From NCBI GenBank assembly GCA_017513445.1, contig JAFXFS010000018.1:124001-188000 (forward strand): a DNA stretch of 64,000 bases. The letters run 5' to 3'. The notes beneath the pieces are model-generated. The model was given only the letters and a program-made list of their open reading frames with translations, was not told the origin of the DNA and did not search any database. This document shows positions 18,642-27,256 of the stretch, one piece after another (within the stretch, counting starts at the first letter, position 1; every line of letters begins with the position of its first letter). The translations under genes were made by a program, and so were the position numbers. The stretch is from Bacteroidales bacterium (GTDB lineage: Bacteria > Bacteroidota > Bacteroidia > Bacteroidales > UBA932).

Positions 18642-18682
18642 CGAGCCCTACTCCAGTGATGGATAGGGCTCGTGAATTTTTT
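18642..18682 (+). terminator. Rho-independent terminator after pcrA
   Basis: A perfect 9-bp stem CGAGCCCTA (18642-18650) / TAGGGCTCG (18664-18672) with a 13-base loop is followed by TGAATTTTTTTT. It lies about 70 bases after the helicase stop codon. Confidence 0.85.
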
Positions 18683-18712
18683 TTACAATTAGAAAAATTA
18701 CTCTACGGAGTT

Positions 18713-19825
18713 CTATTTAAGATGCTCTGCAAGAAATGCATCTAATTGATCTTTCTCTACTTGACGACCTATAATTTTTCCAGTTTGGTCAACAATAATG
18801 TTTTGTGGAATATACCTTACATAATAAGCAGCACCCACAACATTATCCCAACCATTTAAGTCTGAAACATTTGGCCAGGTAAGTTTATCATCCTTAATAG
18901 CTTTTACCCAAGCATCGTGCTTAGTATCCATTGATACGCCTAAAATTTCAAAACCTTTTTTGTGGTACTTTTTATAGATTTTCACCAAGTCAGGATTGAA
19001 TTGACGACAAGGACTACACCAACTTGCCCAGAAATCTATCATAGTAACCTTATTCTTTGAATAGATATCTGAGAATTTAATTGGTTTTCCATTAGGGTCA
19101 TTTTGTTCAAAATCAGGAGCTTGTTCTCCTGGCTGAAGTGACTTCACCAAAGCAATTACTCTCTTGATTTCAACAGCTGAAGGGTGATTTTCATATTCAG
19201 GAAGGCCTTCAAATGGAGCAAACTTCTCAACTAACTCCTCATAAGATAGCATTGAAAGATCCTGAATAATTGTTGACAAAGTATAAGGAGATGTTGGATT
19301 TGCAATCAAATAAGCGTTTTGAATAGAATCACATTCTGATTGCCATTTTGCATAAACCTCTTGAATTTGTTCCTTTTGCTCATCAGAAGCTGTTGGATAA
19401 CCCTTTGTAAGAGAATCTAATTTGTATGCATGATACAACTCATCACTCTTTTGACCAAAACTATTGATGAATGATTGAATTGCGCCACCCTCAACAACAA
19501 CATCTTGAGGATTTTCTGCATTGATTGTTACAGTATAATCATCGCTTTCCACAAAAATTCTTGTCAATGGTCTTTGAGATCCTTCAAGATAGAGTGAATA
19601 GTAATTTGGATGTTCAACAACACCCTCAAATGTACATTTACCATCAACTAAAGCAAGTGTATCAGCAACAACATTTCCTTTAAGACCTGTTGCCAGAATC
19701 ACTGTTTGGCTTGTCAATTGAGAAGCATCACCGTCAACACTCACAGCAACACTATATTGGTTATCAACCTTTGGCGCACAAGAAACCATTAGAAAGATTG
19801 ATAAAAGGAAAAATACTCTTTTCAT
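18713..19825 (-). CDS. TlpA/AhpC-TSA thioredoxin-like lipoprotein with DUF4369-like N-domain
   Basis: A 370-residue exported thiol protein. The leader MKRVFFLLSIFLMVSC ends in a lipobox cysteine (Cys16), suggesting a lipoprotein. Residues about 25-120 resemble the DUF4369 beta-sandwich domain that precedes many Bacteroidota TlpA-type proteins. The C-terminal thioredoxin fold (about 230-370) has the redox motif WASWCSPCRQF (Cys270 and Cys273) and the cis-proline region VRYIPQNIIVDQ. It probably reduces or isomerises disulfides in envelope proteins such as cytochrome c maturation substrates. The partner is unknown. It appears to be a single-gene transcript. Confidence 0.88.
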   Translation of the reverse strand: MKRVFFLLSIFLMVSCAPKVDNQYSVAVSVDGDASQLTSQTVILATGLKGNVVADTLALVDGKCTFEGVVEHPNYYSLYLEGSQRPLTRIFVESDDYTVTINAENPQDVVVEGGAIQSFINSFGQKSDELYHAYKLDSLTKGYPTASDEQKEQIQEVYAKWQSECDSIQNAYLIANPTSPYTLSTIIQDLSMLSYEELVEKFAPFEGLPEYENHPSAVEIKRVIALVKSLQPGEQAPDFEQNDPNGKPIKFSDIYSKNKVTMIDFWASWCSPCRQFNPDLVKIYKKYHKKGFEILGVSMDTKHDAWVKAIKDDKLTWPNVSDLNGWDNVVGAAYYVRYIPQNIIVDQTGKIIGRQVEKDQLDAFLAEHLK

Positions 19826-19845
19826 ATTCTATTTATTAATGGTTA

Positions 19846-19897
19846 TAAAAAAAGGGCGTCAATGGGATACAACTCCCCCATCAATCGCCCAAATATA
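19846..19897 (-). promoter_or_regulatory. Overlapping promoter box and terminator-like hairpin between the YegP-like and TlpA-like genes
   Basis: On the minus strand TATATTTG (19897-19890), a promoter -7 match, runs directly into a hairpin whose arms lie at 19890-19876 and 19866-19854 (GGGCG...CGCCC), followed by a seven-T run. The hairpin would terminate the YegP-like gene transcript. If the box is active it would also sit in the leader of the TlpA-like gene. Confidence 0.55.
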
Positions 19898-19904
19898 TTA
19901 TAAA

Positions 19905-20234
19905 TTATTCAACTTCAACTACTTCTGCATCAGGAGCATTCTTAGCAACAGATTGAATACCGTTATCACAAGAAGCTTCACTTGCATACATTTGGCTGCT
20001 ACCGATAACTTGACCGTTAGTAGCTTTTAGGTTGAAATGGAATTTACCACTTTCTGATTGAGTCTTCTCAAATCTCTTCTCATCTTGAGAATTCTTCTTA
20101 ACAGACTCGATACCATTCAAGCAAGCTGCTTTTGTTTTGTATGCTTCACTTGTTAGGATAATTTGGCCATTAGATGCTTTTAGATTAAATTGGAATTGGC
20201 CATCTTTTCTTGTTTTAACTTCAAATTTTCCCAT
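19905..20234 (-). CDS. YegP-like DUF1508 protein
   Basis: A 109-residue protein made of two tandem DUF1508 units. Unit one contains KDGQFQFNLKASNGQIILTS and unit two contains ESGKFHFNLKATNGQVIGSS. Each then has a CxNGI/CDNGI element and a VKKN/VAKN tail. The duplicated alpha/beta unit is typical of YegP/UPF0339 proteins. No biochemical function is firmly known for the family. The protein is small, soluble and lacks a signal peptide. It is followed by a hairpin with a T run. Confidence 0.88.
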   Translation of the reverse strand: MGKFEVKTRKDGQFQFNLKASNGQIILTSEAYKTKAACLNGIESVKKNSQDEKRFEKTQSESGKFHFNLKATNGQVIGSSQMYASEASCDNGIQSVAKNAPDAEVVEVE

Positions 20235-20264
20235 AATTGTTTATATTAATTGTTAATATTAATG

Positions 20265-21602
20265 TTATTGTACATTTCTAATTCTTCTTGCCATAGGGTG
20301 GAGATTATTACTCCTATTTCCCAAATTTTTAACAAAGCCCAGAGGCTGAGAAAGATAGGTAAGTAGTAAATAGCCCAGCGGAGCATCTCTAAAAAGTAAA
20401 TTCTCCTTTGATAAGAACTTAATTGCATCCTCTTTGCTCAACTCAACCTCAGGAAATAATCCCCTTTTGAAATCAATTGCAAGTGCTAAATCTGCCTGAG
20501 GAATAAAATCCTTCCCCTTTTGTGTGGCAACTGCAATACCTGAGTGAACTGAATGTAACAGAGACTCAATATTTATCATTCTCTGATACAAATCCATAGG
20601 ATAGGCCTTTACAATCTCTCCTTTTAACTTGTATAAGTAATTATCATTCAAGTAGTTAATTGAGACATCACTCTTAACACCACCCTTTTGACTCTTAAAT
20701 TTAATAGTCTCTCCATCAGAAGAAACTTTTCTTAATACTGCCACGAAAAAGCCCTCACTCTTAGTAAGACCTGGTGCAAATTGATATCCACTCATATTTG
20801 TCCGCAAAATAGACTCAAATGATGGAATTTCGACAATCTCTGCACCCAATTCATTGATAATCCACTCTACATTATCATCATTCTCGTGACTGTTAAAGGT
20901 ACAAGTTGAGTATAAAAGATACCCTCCCTCCTTTAACGATGGCCAGACATCAGCCAATATTCTCTTCTGTCTCGCCACACATAATTCAACATTATCTTCT
21001 GACCACTGCTCTATCGCCTCAGAATCTTTTCTAAACATTCCCTCTCCTGAGCAAGGAGCATCAACCACTACAATATCAAAGAGAGAGGTTAATTTAGAAA
21101 AATCACGCGGATCGTTGTTGGTAACAACAACATTTGAATAACCCCATTTAGCAACATTTTCAGCCAAAATTGGACAGCGACTCTTAATCACCTCATTTGC
21201 AACAAGTAATGAACTTTTTGGCAAGACGGAAAGCAAATCAGTACTCTTTCCTCCCGGTGCAGCACAAAGATCCAAAACTGTAAGGTCCTGGTCTAAATCT
21301 TTTAAGAGATGCTTTACTATATGGCCTACAAACATAGATCCCGCCTCTTGTACATAGTATGTACCTGAATGAAAAAGAGGATCGTGTGTAAATGATGGTC
21401 TTTCCGGTAGATAAACTCCATCTTCACACCACTCAACTACATCCTCTCCAAAAATCTCTCTGAAACGTCCCTGTTCAATTTTTGATGGGTTCCTTCTGAT
21501 TGAAGTCAATGGCTCCAATGCAAGGGAACAGAGCAGAATATCTGCTTTATCCTTCAAAAACTCGGAATAAATATTCCTCACATAGACATTACTCAGTTCC
21601 AT
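20265..21602 (-). CDS. RsmF/YebU-like RNA m5C methyltransferase (NOL1/NOP2/Sun family)
   Basis: A 445-residue SAM-dependent rRNA cytosine-5 methyltransferase. The SAM-binding loop is LDLCAAPGGKST; the catalytic motifs are VVDAPCSGEGMFRKD and LLYSTCTFNSHEND, whose two cysteines give the dual-cysteine mechanism of the family. The C-terminal part (about residues 300-445) resembles the RsmF PUA-like extension and ends in a family-typical segment NNLHPMARRIRN. The likely target is 16S rRNA C1407 by homology to RsmF. It lies 1 base after the SRPBCC gene and is probably co-transcribed with pyrE. Confidence 0.88.
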   Translation of the reverse strand: MELSNVYVRNIYSEFLKDKADILLCSLALEPLTSIRRNPSKIEQGRFREIFGEDVVEWCEDGVYLPERPSFTHDPLFHSGTYYVQEAGSMFVGHIVKHLLKDLDQDLTVLDLCAAPGGKSTDLLSVLPKSSLLVANEVIKSRCPILAENVAKWGYSNVVVTNNDPRDFSKLTSLFDIVVVDAPCSGEGMFRKDSEAIEQWSEDNVELCVARQKRILADVWPSLKEGGYLLYSTCTFNSHENDDNVEWIINELGAEIVEIPSFESILRTNMSGYQFAPGLTKSEGFFVAVLRKVSSDGETIKFKSQKGGVKSDVSINYLNDNYLYKLKGEIVKAYPMDLYQRMINIESLLHSVHSGIAVATQKGKDFIPQADLALAIDFKRGLFPEVELSKEDAIKFLSKENLLFRDAPLGYLLLTYLSQPLGFVKNLGNRSNNLHPMARRIRNVQ

Positions 21603-21603
21603 A

Positions 21604-22029
21604 CTACATTGTTGGCATCTGTCCGTTTGCAGCCGCTTCTAATTGGTCAGTAATCTTATCTATAACTCCTTGCAATTTATTTCCAAGGAGCATCTTCATC
21701 ATTACATTAAGTTCGGCATCAAGTTCAAGATGCACATTGGTTGTACCATCAAATTGCTCTTCCATAATAATGGCAAAAGTGAATGGAAATGGCTTTCCAT
21801 CCAAATCTCCTATCACAATTCTTGAGAATGGTACCTTCTCAACCAACTTTGCTCCCAACTCAACTCCCTGATATGTAACTGTAGCATAATCCTCCCCTAT
21901 AGTGACCATTTCACGCTTGTCGGCAGGAATATAATGCTCAAAATTTCGAATATTAGAAAGGGCGTTAAAAAGGTCGTAAGATGATCTCTTTACATTAACA
22001 ACCCTTCCTACGATATGTTGTGTTGCCAT
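21604..22029 (-). CDS. SRPBCC/START-like domain protein
   Basis: A 141-residue small protein with the helix-grip START/polyketide-cyclase-like pattern: VNVKRSSYDLFNALSNIRNF at the beginning, central strands, and a long C-terminal helix KLQGVIDKITDQLEAAANG. Such proteins bind hydrophobic ligands. No ligand or reaction can be inferred. It lies 1 base after pyrE and 1 base before the RsmF-like gene, a tight arrangement consistent with one transcript. Confidence 0.8.
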   Translation of the reverse strand: MATQHIVGRVVNVKRSSYDLFNALSNIRNFEHYIPADKREMVTIGEDYATVTYQGVELGAKLVEKVPFSRIVIGDLDGKPFPFTFAIIMEEQFDGTTNVHLELDAELNVMMKMLLGNKLQGVIDKITDQLEAAANGQMPTM

Positions 22030-22030
22030 A

Positions 22031-22666
22031 TTACTCTTGTCCCCAAGTATCAGGTCTAAAACGCCACTCTTTCAAAACTTCCACAACATCCTCTGATATG
22101 TAGTTGCATTTAACTGCCTCCTCTACCAAAGCATCGTAATTAGAAAGTGTATAAAGAACTACATTTGCATCTTCACAACTCTTTCTTGCCTTTGCAAAAT
22201 TGTAAGAGAAAATTGCAACCATACCTAAGACTTCTGCTCCTGCTTTAGATAAGGCATCAACAGCAGACAAACTGCTTCCACCTGTAGAAATCAGATCCTC
22301 TATAACCACAACACGAGAGTTTTCAGGAAGATAACCCTCAACCTGCGCACACATACCGTGGTTCTTTGCCTTTGGACGAACATATACAAATGGTTTGTTC
22401 ATTCTTTCTGCCACCATAATACCCAAAGCAATTGCACCGGTTGCTACACCTGCAATTACATCAACATCTTTGAAATACTCCTCTACAGTGTGAACGAGGT
22501 AGTCAGCGATTGTTTTTCTAACCTCTGGATAAGAAAGAATCTTCCTATTATCGCAATAAATAGGTGATTTCCAACCTGATGCCCAAGTAAATGGTTCGTG
22601 TGGTCTTAATTGCACTGCTTTGATGTCCAATAAAGCTCGTGCTACGTTGTATTCTATTGATTCCAT
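22031..22666 (-). CDS. pyrE: Orotate phosphoribosyltransferase
   Basis: A 211-residue enzyme joining orotate to PRPP to form orotidine 5'-phosphate in pyrimidine synthesis. The PRPP-binding loop is VVVIEDLISTGGSSLSAV and the catalytic loop region is VRPKAKNHGMCAQVEG. The N-terminus EPFTWASGWKSPIYCDNR matches bacterial PyrE. It is the first gene of pyrE-SRPBCC-RsmF-like. A TATATTTG box lies about 25 bases upstream. Confidence 0.95.
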   Translation of the reverse strand: MESIEYNVARALLDIKAVQLRPHEPFTWASGWKSPIYCDNRKILSYPEVRKTIADYLVHTVEEYFKDVDVIAGVATGAIALGIMVAERMNKPFVYVRPKAKNHGMCAQVEGYLPENSRVVVIEDLISTGGSSLSAVDALSKAGAEVLGMVAIFSYNFAKARKSCEDANVVLYTLSNYDALVEEAVKCNYISEDVVEVLKEWRFRPDTWGQE

Positions 22667-22691
22667 AATAATCCTAATTAAACTATTTTAG

Positions 22692-22699
22692 CAAATATA
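22692..22699 (-). promoter_or_regulatory. Promoter -7 box TATATTTG for pyrE operon
   Basis: CAAATATA on the plus strand reads TATATTTG on the minus strand, 25 bases before the pyrE ATG. No exact upstream TTTG was seen. Confidence 0.45.
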
Positions 22700-22764
22700 A
22701 TGATTATTTCTGGAAAATAATAGCAATATACTAATTTTATACCATAAAGAATGCTTTGAAACAG

Positions 22765-22787
22765 ATTCCCGAGACGAGCTCGGGAAT
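22765..22787. repeat. Dispersed palindromic element between pyrE and the fimbrial locus
   Basis: A 9-bp inverted repeat ATTCCCGAG (22765-22773) / CTCGGGAAT (22779-22787), followed by GACGAAAT. The stem is identical to those at 9827-9849 and around 49.2 kb. It lies just after the stop of the 1156-residue protein gene and could serve as its mRNA 3' hairpin. Confidence 0.8.
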
Positions 22788-22797
22788 GACGAAATAA

Positions 22798-25700
22798 CTA
22801 TTGCGACTGCCATTGAGCGTAAAGAGTAAGATTCTCTTTAAGGTTCATTGGAGAGCCGGTAGTATATGTTGTTCCCATTCCATCTTTTCGACTATTCCAT
22901 CCAACAAAGTTATACATCGATCTGGTTGGTGTCGGAGCTACCAAGAAACTATTGGTAGCTGTTACAATCTTTTGTACTGAAGGTGTTACTGTTGCTGTAG
23001 GGTCTGTTGTATTTAAGTCGAATATAACCTCAACGTGTGTTACATCTCCATCTTCCAAAATAACTGTTCCCTTCTCATTTGCAACATCCTCATTAGGAAC
23101 ATAGTTTGCTGTCCTGTTATTCTTGATACTTCCTCCATCAATGGTAATTTCTGCATTTACTCCCTCTGCATAAAGACCTCCTCCATAAAGAACAGCCTTA
23201 TTATTAATAATATCAGGGCCTGTTATGCCATTGCCAATCTTTATGATTGCCGCCGCTACACTTGCGTCACTTTCTGACATATCTACACAGATACCGCCAC
23301 CTTTTTGGTCGCAGGAATTATATTGAACTTTACCACTATTTACAGTCACATTTACACTGCCGGTAGAGGAGGTTACATAGATTCCTCCGCCATTCCCGGT
23401 ATTGCTTATTGCTTGAGATCTGTGAAGAGCTGAATTGTTTGAAACCTCGGCACTTCCTGACATCATAAAGTCTCCTGCCTCGATGTAAATACCTCCACCA
23501 TTTCCATTACGAGCAAGATTCTCTGTAATTTTACCACCTGTCATAGTTACCTCACCCACTTTAAGGGAAACAGCACCTCCATTCGATTCTGACTCACAAT
23601 TCTGTATTGAACCACCACTCATATTGAAAGTAGGTATATCAATAGCATTTGAACTCTTTGCAATATATACAGCTCCTCCCTCTTCGGCAGAACACTCGGT
23701 AATTGTACCAGCAGTCATCTCAAAGTTACCATCCTCCATATAAACAGCTCCACCGTTTTTAACTACGTGGAAAAACTCTTTATTATCAACATCACTACTA
23801 CTGATAACACCTCCATTCATCTTAAAGGATGATTTTTTATTCACATCCGCACCACCAGCCATTACAAACTGAGCAGAGATATCTCCACCTTGAACTGTAA
23901 TATCTGCGTGACCTATCTTTCCAGATGGATTATTTGTCTTTCCTCCACCTACAGAGCCGGTACGTATTGTAGGATTACCGCTGATTTTAATTATCGCCGA
24001 TCCACCATAAGCTGGAGAGCCATTTGATGCCTTTCCTGTGCCTCCTGTACCACCACCGATACTTGCACTGACATCACTCCTTGCTATTATGTGTCCACCG
24101 GTAATAGTAATATCAGCACTACCTCCCTCTTTTGTCTGACTACTTCCACCACCGATGGCTGTACCTAATGCTGAAAATGCATATACATAACCTCCGGATA
24201 TATTTACTGTACCCTCTTTTCCGATATTCAGTCTGGATCCTCCTCCACCTATTGCTGAGCTTGGGATTCCCCATCTTGTGGCAAAATTGTAAGCATAAAT
24301 ACTTCCACCGGTAATATGTACCTCACCAGGACCACCTACATCCGTAAAGCCAATACCTCCACCAATCGCAGTACCTGTGGTTGTTGCAACTGCAGTAACC
24401 TTACCTCCATTTATAAAAACTTGTCCATATCCATTACCTCCACCTCCCAAGGCAGAACTATTTTCCACTTTTGTAGTCCCGGCAAAAATAACTCCACTAT
24501 TGATGTAAAGACCATACATATGTCCATCTCCACCTGTATTATTTCCTATCGCAGAATTTCTATGATTGCTGATATAACCAGGTTCGGTACTTCCATAATA
24601 ATTATCTCCACCAGGGCCTGTATAATATTTTGTTAGGAAATCTGTATTCGCCACTGTGAGTGATCCTGTTCCCTCAAAAATGATTTTGTCCGATTTATTG
24701 GTATCAATATGAAGACAACCCATTCTATTATCACCCAACAGATTGACAGTCAATGTAGTATTACCTTTAGGAATATAAGATATTCCACCTTTTGTCCTAT
24801 TACGATTCTCACTCTGCTGAATTACAGAGTAGATATTATCGATGGTTAATTTATAATTCGTAGCTCCTTCTCCGGTTATTTTTATATAATTTTTTGTATG
24901 AGTACGTCCTACATCACGCACTGCAGCTATTCCGATATGTTGCTCATTAGGCGCATCTGCGCCATCACTTCTGATATATTTTCCATCATCCCACATCTCA
25001 ATCACATCCTCAACACTTTGATTATTGGTGATATAATCACTCCAAAGTTTATTTCCAACCTTAACGGGTTCATATTTTGGAATTCGGCAGATTCCATTTG
25101 TAAAGGCAGCTTCGTTCTCATAACCATATTGGCTCTTATTGGCCTCTGTGGATTGATAAACATAATAATGATAATCGTTTTCTGAGATTTCTGCAGGGTC
25201 CCAACTCTTGGAAATATTTCTTACTGTACCATTTACAAATACATAACCTGAATATGATGTAGGAGTAATCGAGACATTACCGGCATAAAGGTCGAAATAT
25301 ACATAATCCTCCTGACGATCTTTATGTAATGTATAGGTTATCATTGCTCCCGATTCCCACTTCATCCCTTCTAAAGATGCACTTATAGTAGCATCTCCAC
25401 TTCCATCGCTATAGGTCATTACTACCTTTGCTCCCGATGGGAGTTGTTGTGGAATCATCATAAGAATTTCATCTTCTCCTGTGATATATCCACCCTCAGC
25501 ACAACTCTTTCCTGCTGATGGTATTGGAAGTGTAAAACTCTGTGTACCAGATTGATTCTTCCACACATCTCCAATTGTGTAGATACCACTATTATTAACA
25601 CCCTCCACCTTAAGACTCTTTACTGTACAGGCAAATCCCGCCTTGAATCTGATTCCTGTCAGGATGTGTTGGAAGGTCAATGGAATATTTTGTTGATAAT

Positions 25701-26268
25701 CACTTGGCACCTCCTTGATATCTGTTGCAATAATATCCTTTTGATCTGCCACAGACTCGGGAACAGTATAAGTGATTGTAGTTGAATCATCTTTATTGGC
25801 GATAACTGCATTTGTACCTAAATCATAAGGGGCATATCCATAAACTCGAAGCACATCTGATGAGGATACAGTAGTATTATCCCAATAGACGAGTTCATCT
25901 TCGGCCTCCATCACCTCTTTATTTATGAACTTGTAGAGATTCCCATCCATAACACGGCTCCCCCAGGTTGATGATGTATAGGTATGTGCATACATTCCCA
26001 CACTTAAACCCTCGAGAGAGTTAATAGTTGTAGCTTTTGTCTCTGCAGAGTAACTTGTTAATGGCCACTCCTCCTCTCTTATACTTAAATAGGAAGAAAA
26101 TCCCTCTCCTGCGTCTGAACGCGTATCTGCAGTAATAGATGCTGAGAAAGAGATATGGTCACAATGCTGAAGCTCTACCTTCGTTAGGTTGTCCTCGACA
26201 CAACCTCCAAAGAGAAATAGCACAGTAGTAAGTACAACTATTAAAACATATTTAGATAAAGTTCTCAT
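22798..26268 (-). CDS. Giant surface lipoprotein: fimbrillin-like domain, beta-helix and InlB-type repeat
   Basis: A 1156-residue predicted lipoprotein (leader ending LFLFGGC, Cys23). Residues about 30-330 resemble a fimbrillin (Mfa_like) two-domain fold, with VLRVYGYAPYDL and IPLTFQHILTGIRFKAG. Residues about 350-540 form a linker domain. About 540-830 is a glycine-rich parallel beta-helix with recurring AIGGG and TGGxI units. About 830-1060 has NGGAVYMEDG/GGGIYIE repeats like polymorphic outer-membrane and adhesin helices. Residues about 1075-1150 form an InlB B-repeat (Listeria-Bacteroides repeat), with FVGWNSRKDGMGTTYTTGSP and LTLYAQW. It is the last gene of the fimbrial operon, so a tip adhesin is the natural inference. 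The ligand is unknown. Confidence 0.82.
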   Translation of the reverse strand: MRTLSKYVLIVVLTTVLFLFGGCVEDNLTKVELQHCDHISFSASITADTRSDAGEGFSSYLSIREEEWPLTSYSAETKATTINSLEGLSVGMYAHTYTSSTWGSRVMDGNLYKFINKEVMEAEDELVYWDNTTVSSSDVLRVYGYAPYDLGTNAVIANKDDSTTITYTVPESVADQKDIIATDIKEVPSDYQQNIPLTFQHILTGIRFKAGFACTVKSLKVEGVNNSGIYTIGDVWKNQSGTQSFTLPIPSAGKSCAEGGYITGEDEILMMIPQQLPSGAKVVMTYSDGSGDATISASLEGMKWESGAMITYTLHKDRQEDYVYFDLYAGNVSITPTSYSGYVFVNGTVRNISKSWDPAEISENDYHYYVYQSTEANKSQYGYENEAAFTNGICRIPKYEPVKVGNKLWSDYITNNQSVEDVIEMWDDGKYIRSDGADAPNEQHIGIAAVRDVGRTHTKNYIKITGEGATNYKLTIDNIYSVIQQSENRNRTKGGISYIPKGNTTLTVNLLGDNRMGCLHIDTNKSDKIIFEGTGSLTVANTDFLTKYYTGPGGDNYYGSTEPGYISNHRNSAIGNNTGGDGHMYGLYINSGVIFAGTTKVENSSALGGGGNGYGQVFINGGKVTAVATTTGTAIGGGIGFTDVGGPGEVHITGGSIYAYNFATRWGIPSSAIGGGGSRLNIGKEGTVNISGGYVYAFSALGTAIGGGSSQTKEGGSADITITGGHIIARSDVSASIGGGTGGTGKASNGSPAYGGSAIIKISGNPTIRTGSVGGGKTNNPSGKIGHADITVQGGDISAQFVMAGGADVNKKSSFKMNGGVISSSDVDNKEFFHVVKNGGAVYMEDGNFEMTAGTITECSAEEGGAVYIAKSSNAIDIPTFNMSGGSIQNCESESNGGAVSLKVGEVTMTGGKITENLARNGNGGGIYIEAGDFMMSGSAEVSNNSALHRSQAISNTGNGGGIYVTSSTGSVNVTVNSGKVQYNSCDQKGGGICVDMSESDASVAAAIIKIGNGITGPDIINNKAVLYGGGLYAEGVNAEITIDGGSIKNNRTANYVPNEDVANEKGTVILEDGDVTHVEVIFDLNTTDPTATVTPSVQKIVTATNSFLVAPTPTRSMYNFVGWNSRKDGMGTTYTTGSPMNLKENLTLYAQWQSQ

Positions 26269-26269
26269 T

Positions 26270-27244
26270 CTATTGGTTATCTACTAAATCTACATTTTGC
26301 TCATTCCAAGGAATAAGACTACAAGTAGCATCAATATCATTAAATGATTTAAAATAGAGATTGATAATAAATAATTTACCTACAGCATCTTGAGGGTCTG
26401 TAATTTTATTGCCTTCCAGATCGTATAAGGAAACCATAACCTCCTTATTCTCAACCTCTGAAGTTGTTATTTTTAACTTAAATTCTGTGCAAGGAGAACA
26501 AAGAAGCCAACCAACATTCTCCGCAGTAATGGTAAGATCTTGTTCACCACTCATTACAACCAACTCTTGCTCTGCACCCACAAAATCTATAACTGATTTA
26601 TTACCAGGAGTTTGCGGAAATATAATATCTACCGTATTATGAGAATTTATAACACTCATATTCTTCAAAGTACCCCATTGACTAATGGCCTCCGAAGTGG
26701 TTACACGAACCTCAAATTTTAACCAAGTCAGAAGGTGTTTATATGTTTGATTGGTAAATGGAGTTTGCCACGAACCAGAAATTTGCTCAGCGAACATTAT
26801 GTCAGTTGTACCGTCAATAGTATGAGTAACACTCTTTCCATCACTGCTTGACCAGCCCGCTTGTGGATAAAGTCCTACACAGTAAACATCATCTCCAGAT
26901 GTTGGATATGAAAGAGGGTTCTCCATAGTTGCCGGGTTGACATAAACAGTTGTTGGATTACTCTCATATTTAACTGTCGCACGATATGGCAAAAATGTAG
27001 GTGCAACAGGTGTCTGATTATCAATATATTGACCACTTGTTGTAGAAAACCATACAGATGCAGTCATTCCTACGGCAGAAGTTCCAGTATAGACAGAACC
27101 TCTAACCATTGGTGAACTATCGTGAGAAGCTACATCTGCTATAAGAGAGATTGCTCCCCTCTCTACATCAGGACCATCTATTTCACAAGCAACAACTGTT
27201 GTCATCAATAGTGCTACAAAAATATATCTCATTATTCTATTCAT
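26270..27244 (-). CDS. Fimbrillin-like lipoprotein, accessory subunit (324 aa)
   Basis: A predicted lipoprotein with leader MNRIMRYIFVALLMTTVVAC (Cys20). It shares with the next upstream gene the block pattern GLYPQAGW...TDIMFAEQISGSW...HLLTWLKFEV, so the two are paralogues. The pattern fits the fimbrillin/Mfa-like family of two beta-sandwich domains, in which the N-terminal strand is removed by an Rgp-like protease before polymerisation. It lies 12 bases after its paralogue and 1 base before the giant beta-helix gene. It is probably an accessory or tip-complex subunit, comparable in position to FimC-E or Mfa3-5. The exact role is inferred from order only. Confidence 0.75.
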   Translation of the reverse strand: MNRIMRYIFVALLMTTVVACEIDGPDVERGAISLIADVASHDSSPMVRGSVYTGTSAVGMTASVWFSTTSGQYIDNQTPVAPTFLPYRATVKYESNPTTVYVNPATMENPLSYPTSGDDVYCVGLYPQAGWSSSDGKSVTHTIDGTTDIMFAEQISGSWQTPFTNQTYKHLLTWLKFEVRVTTSEAISQWGTLKNMSVINSHNTVDIIFPQTPGNKSVIDFVGAEQELVVMSGEQDLTITAENVGWLLCSPCTEFKLKITTSEVENKEVMVSLYDLEGNKITDPQDAVGKLFIINLYFKSFNDIDATCSLIPWNEQNVDLVDNQ

Positions 27245-27256
27245 ATCTATCTGCTA

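Noticed and set aside
22798-26268. A type IX secretion C-terminal signal on the giant surface protein
   Set aside because: The C-terminus is an InlB-type repeat ending LTLYAQWQSQ with no T9SS CTD pattern. The N-terminal lipobox points to lipoprotein export.
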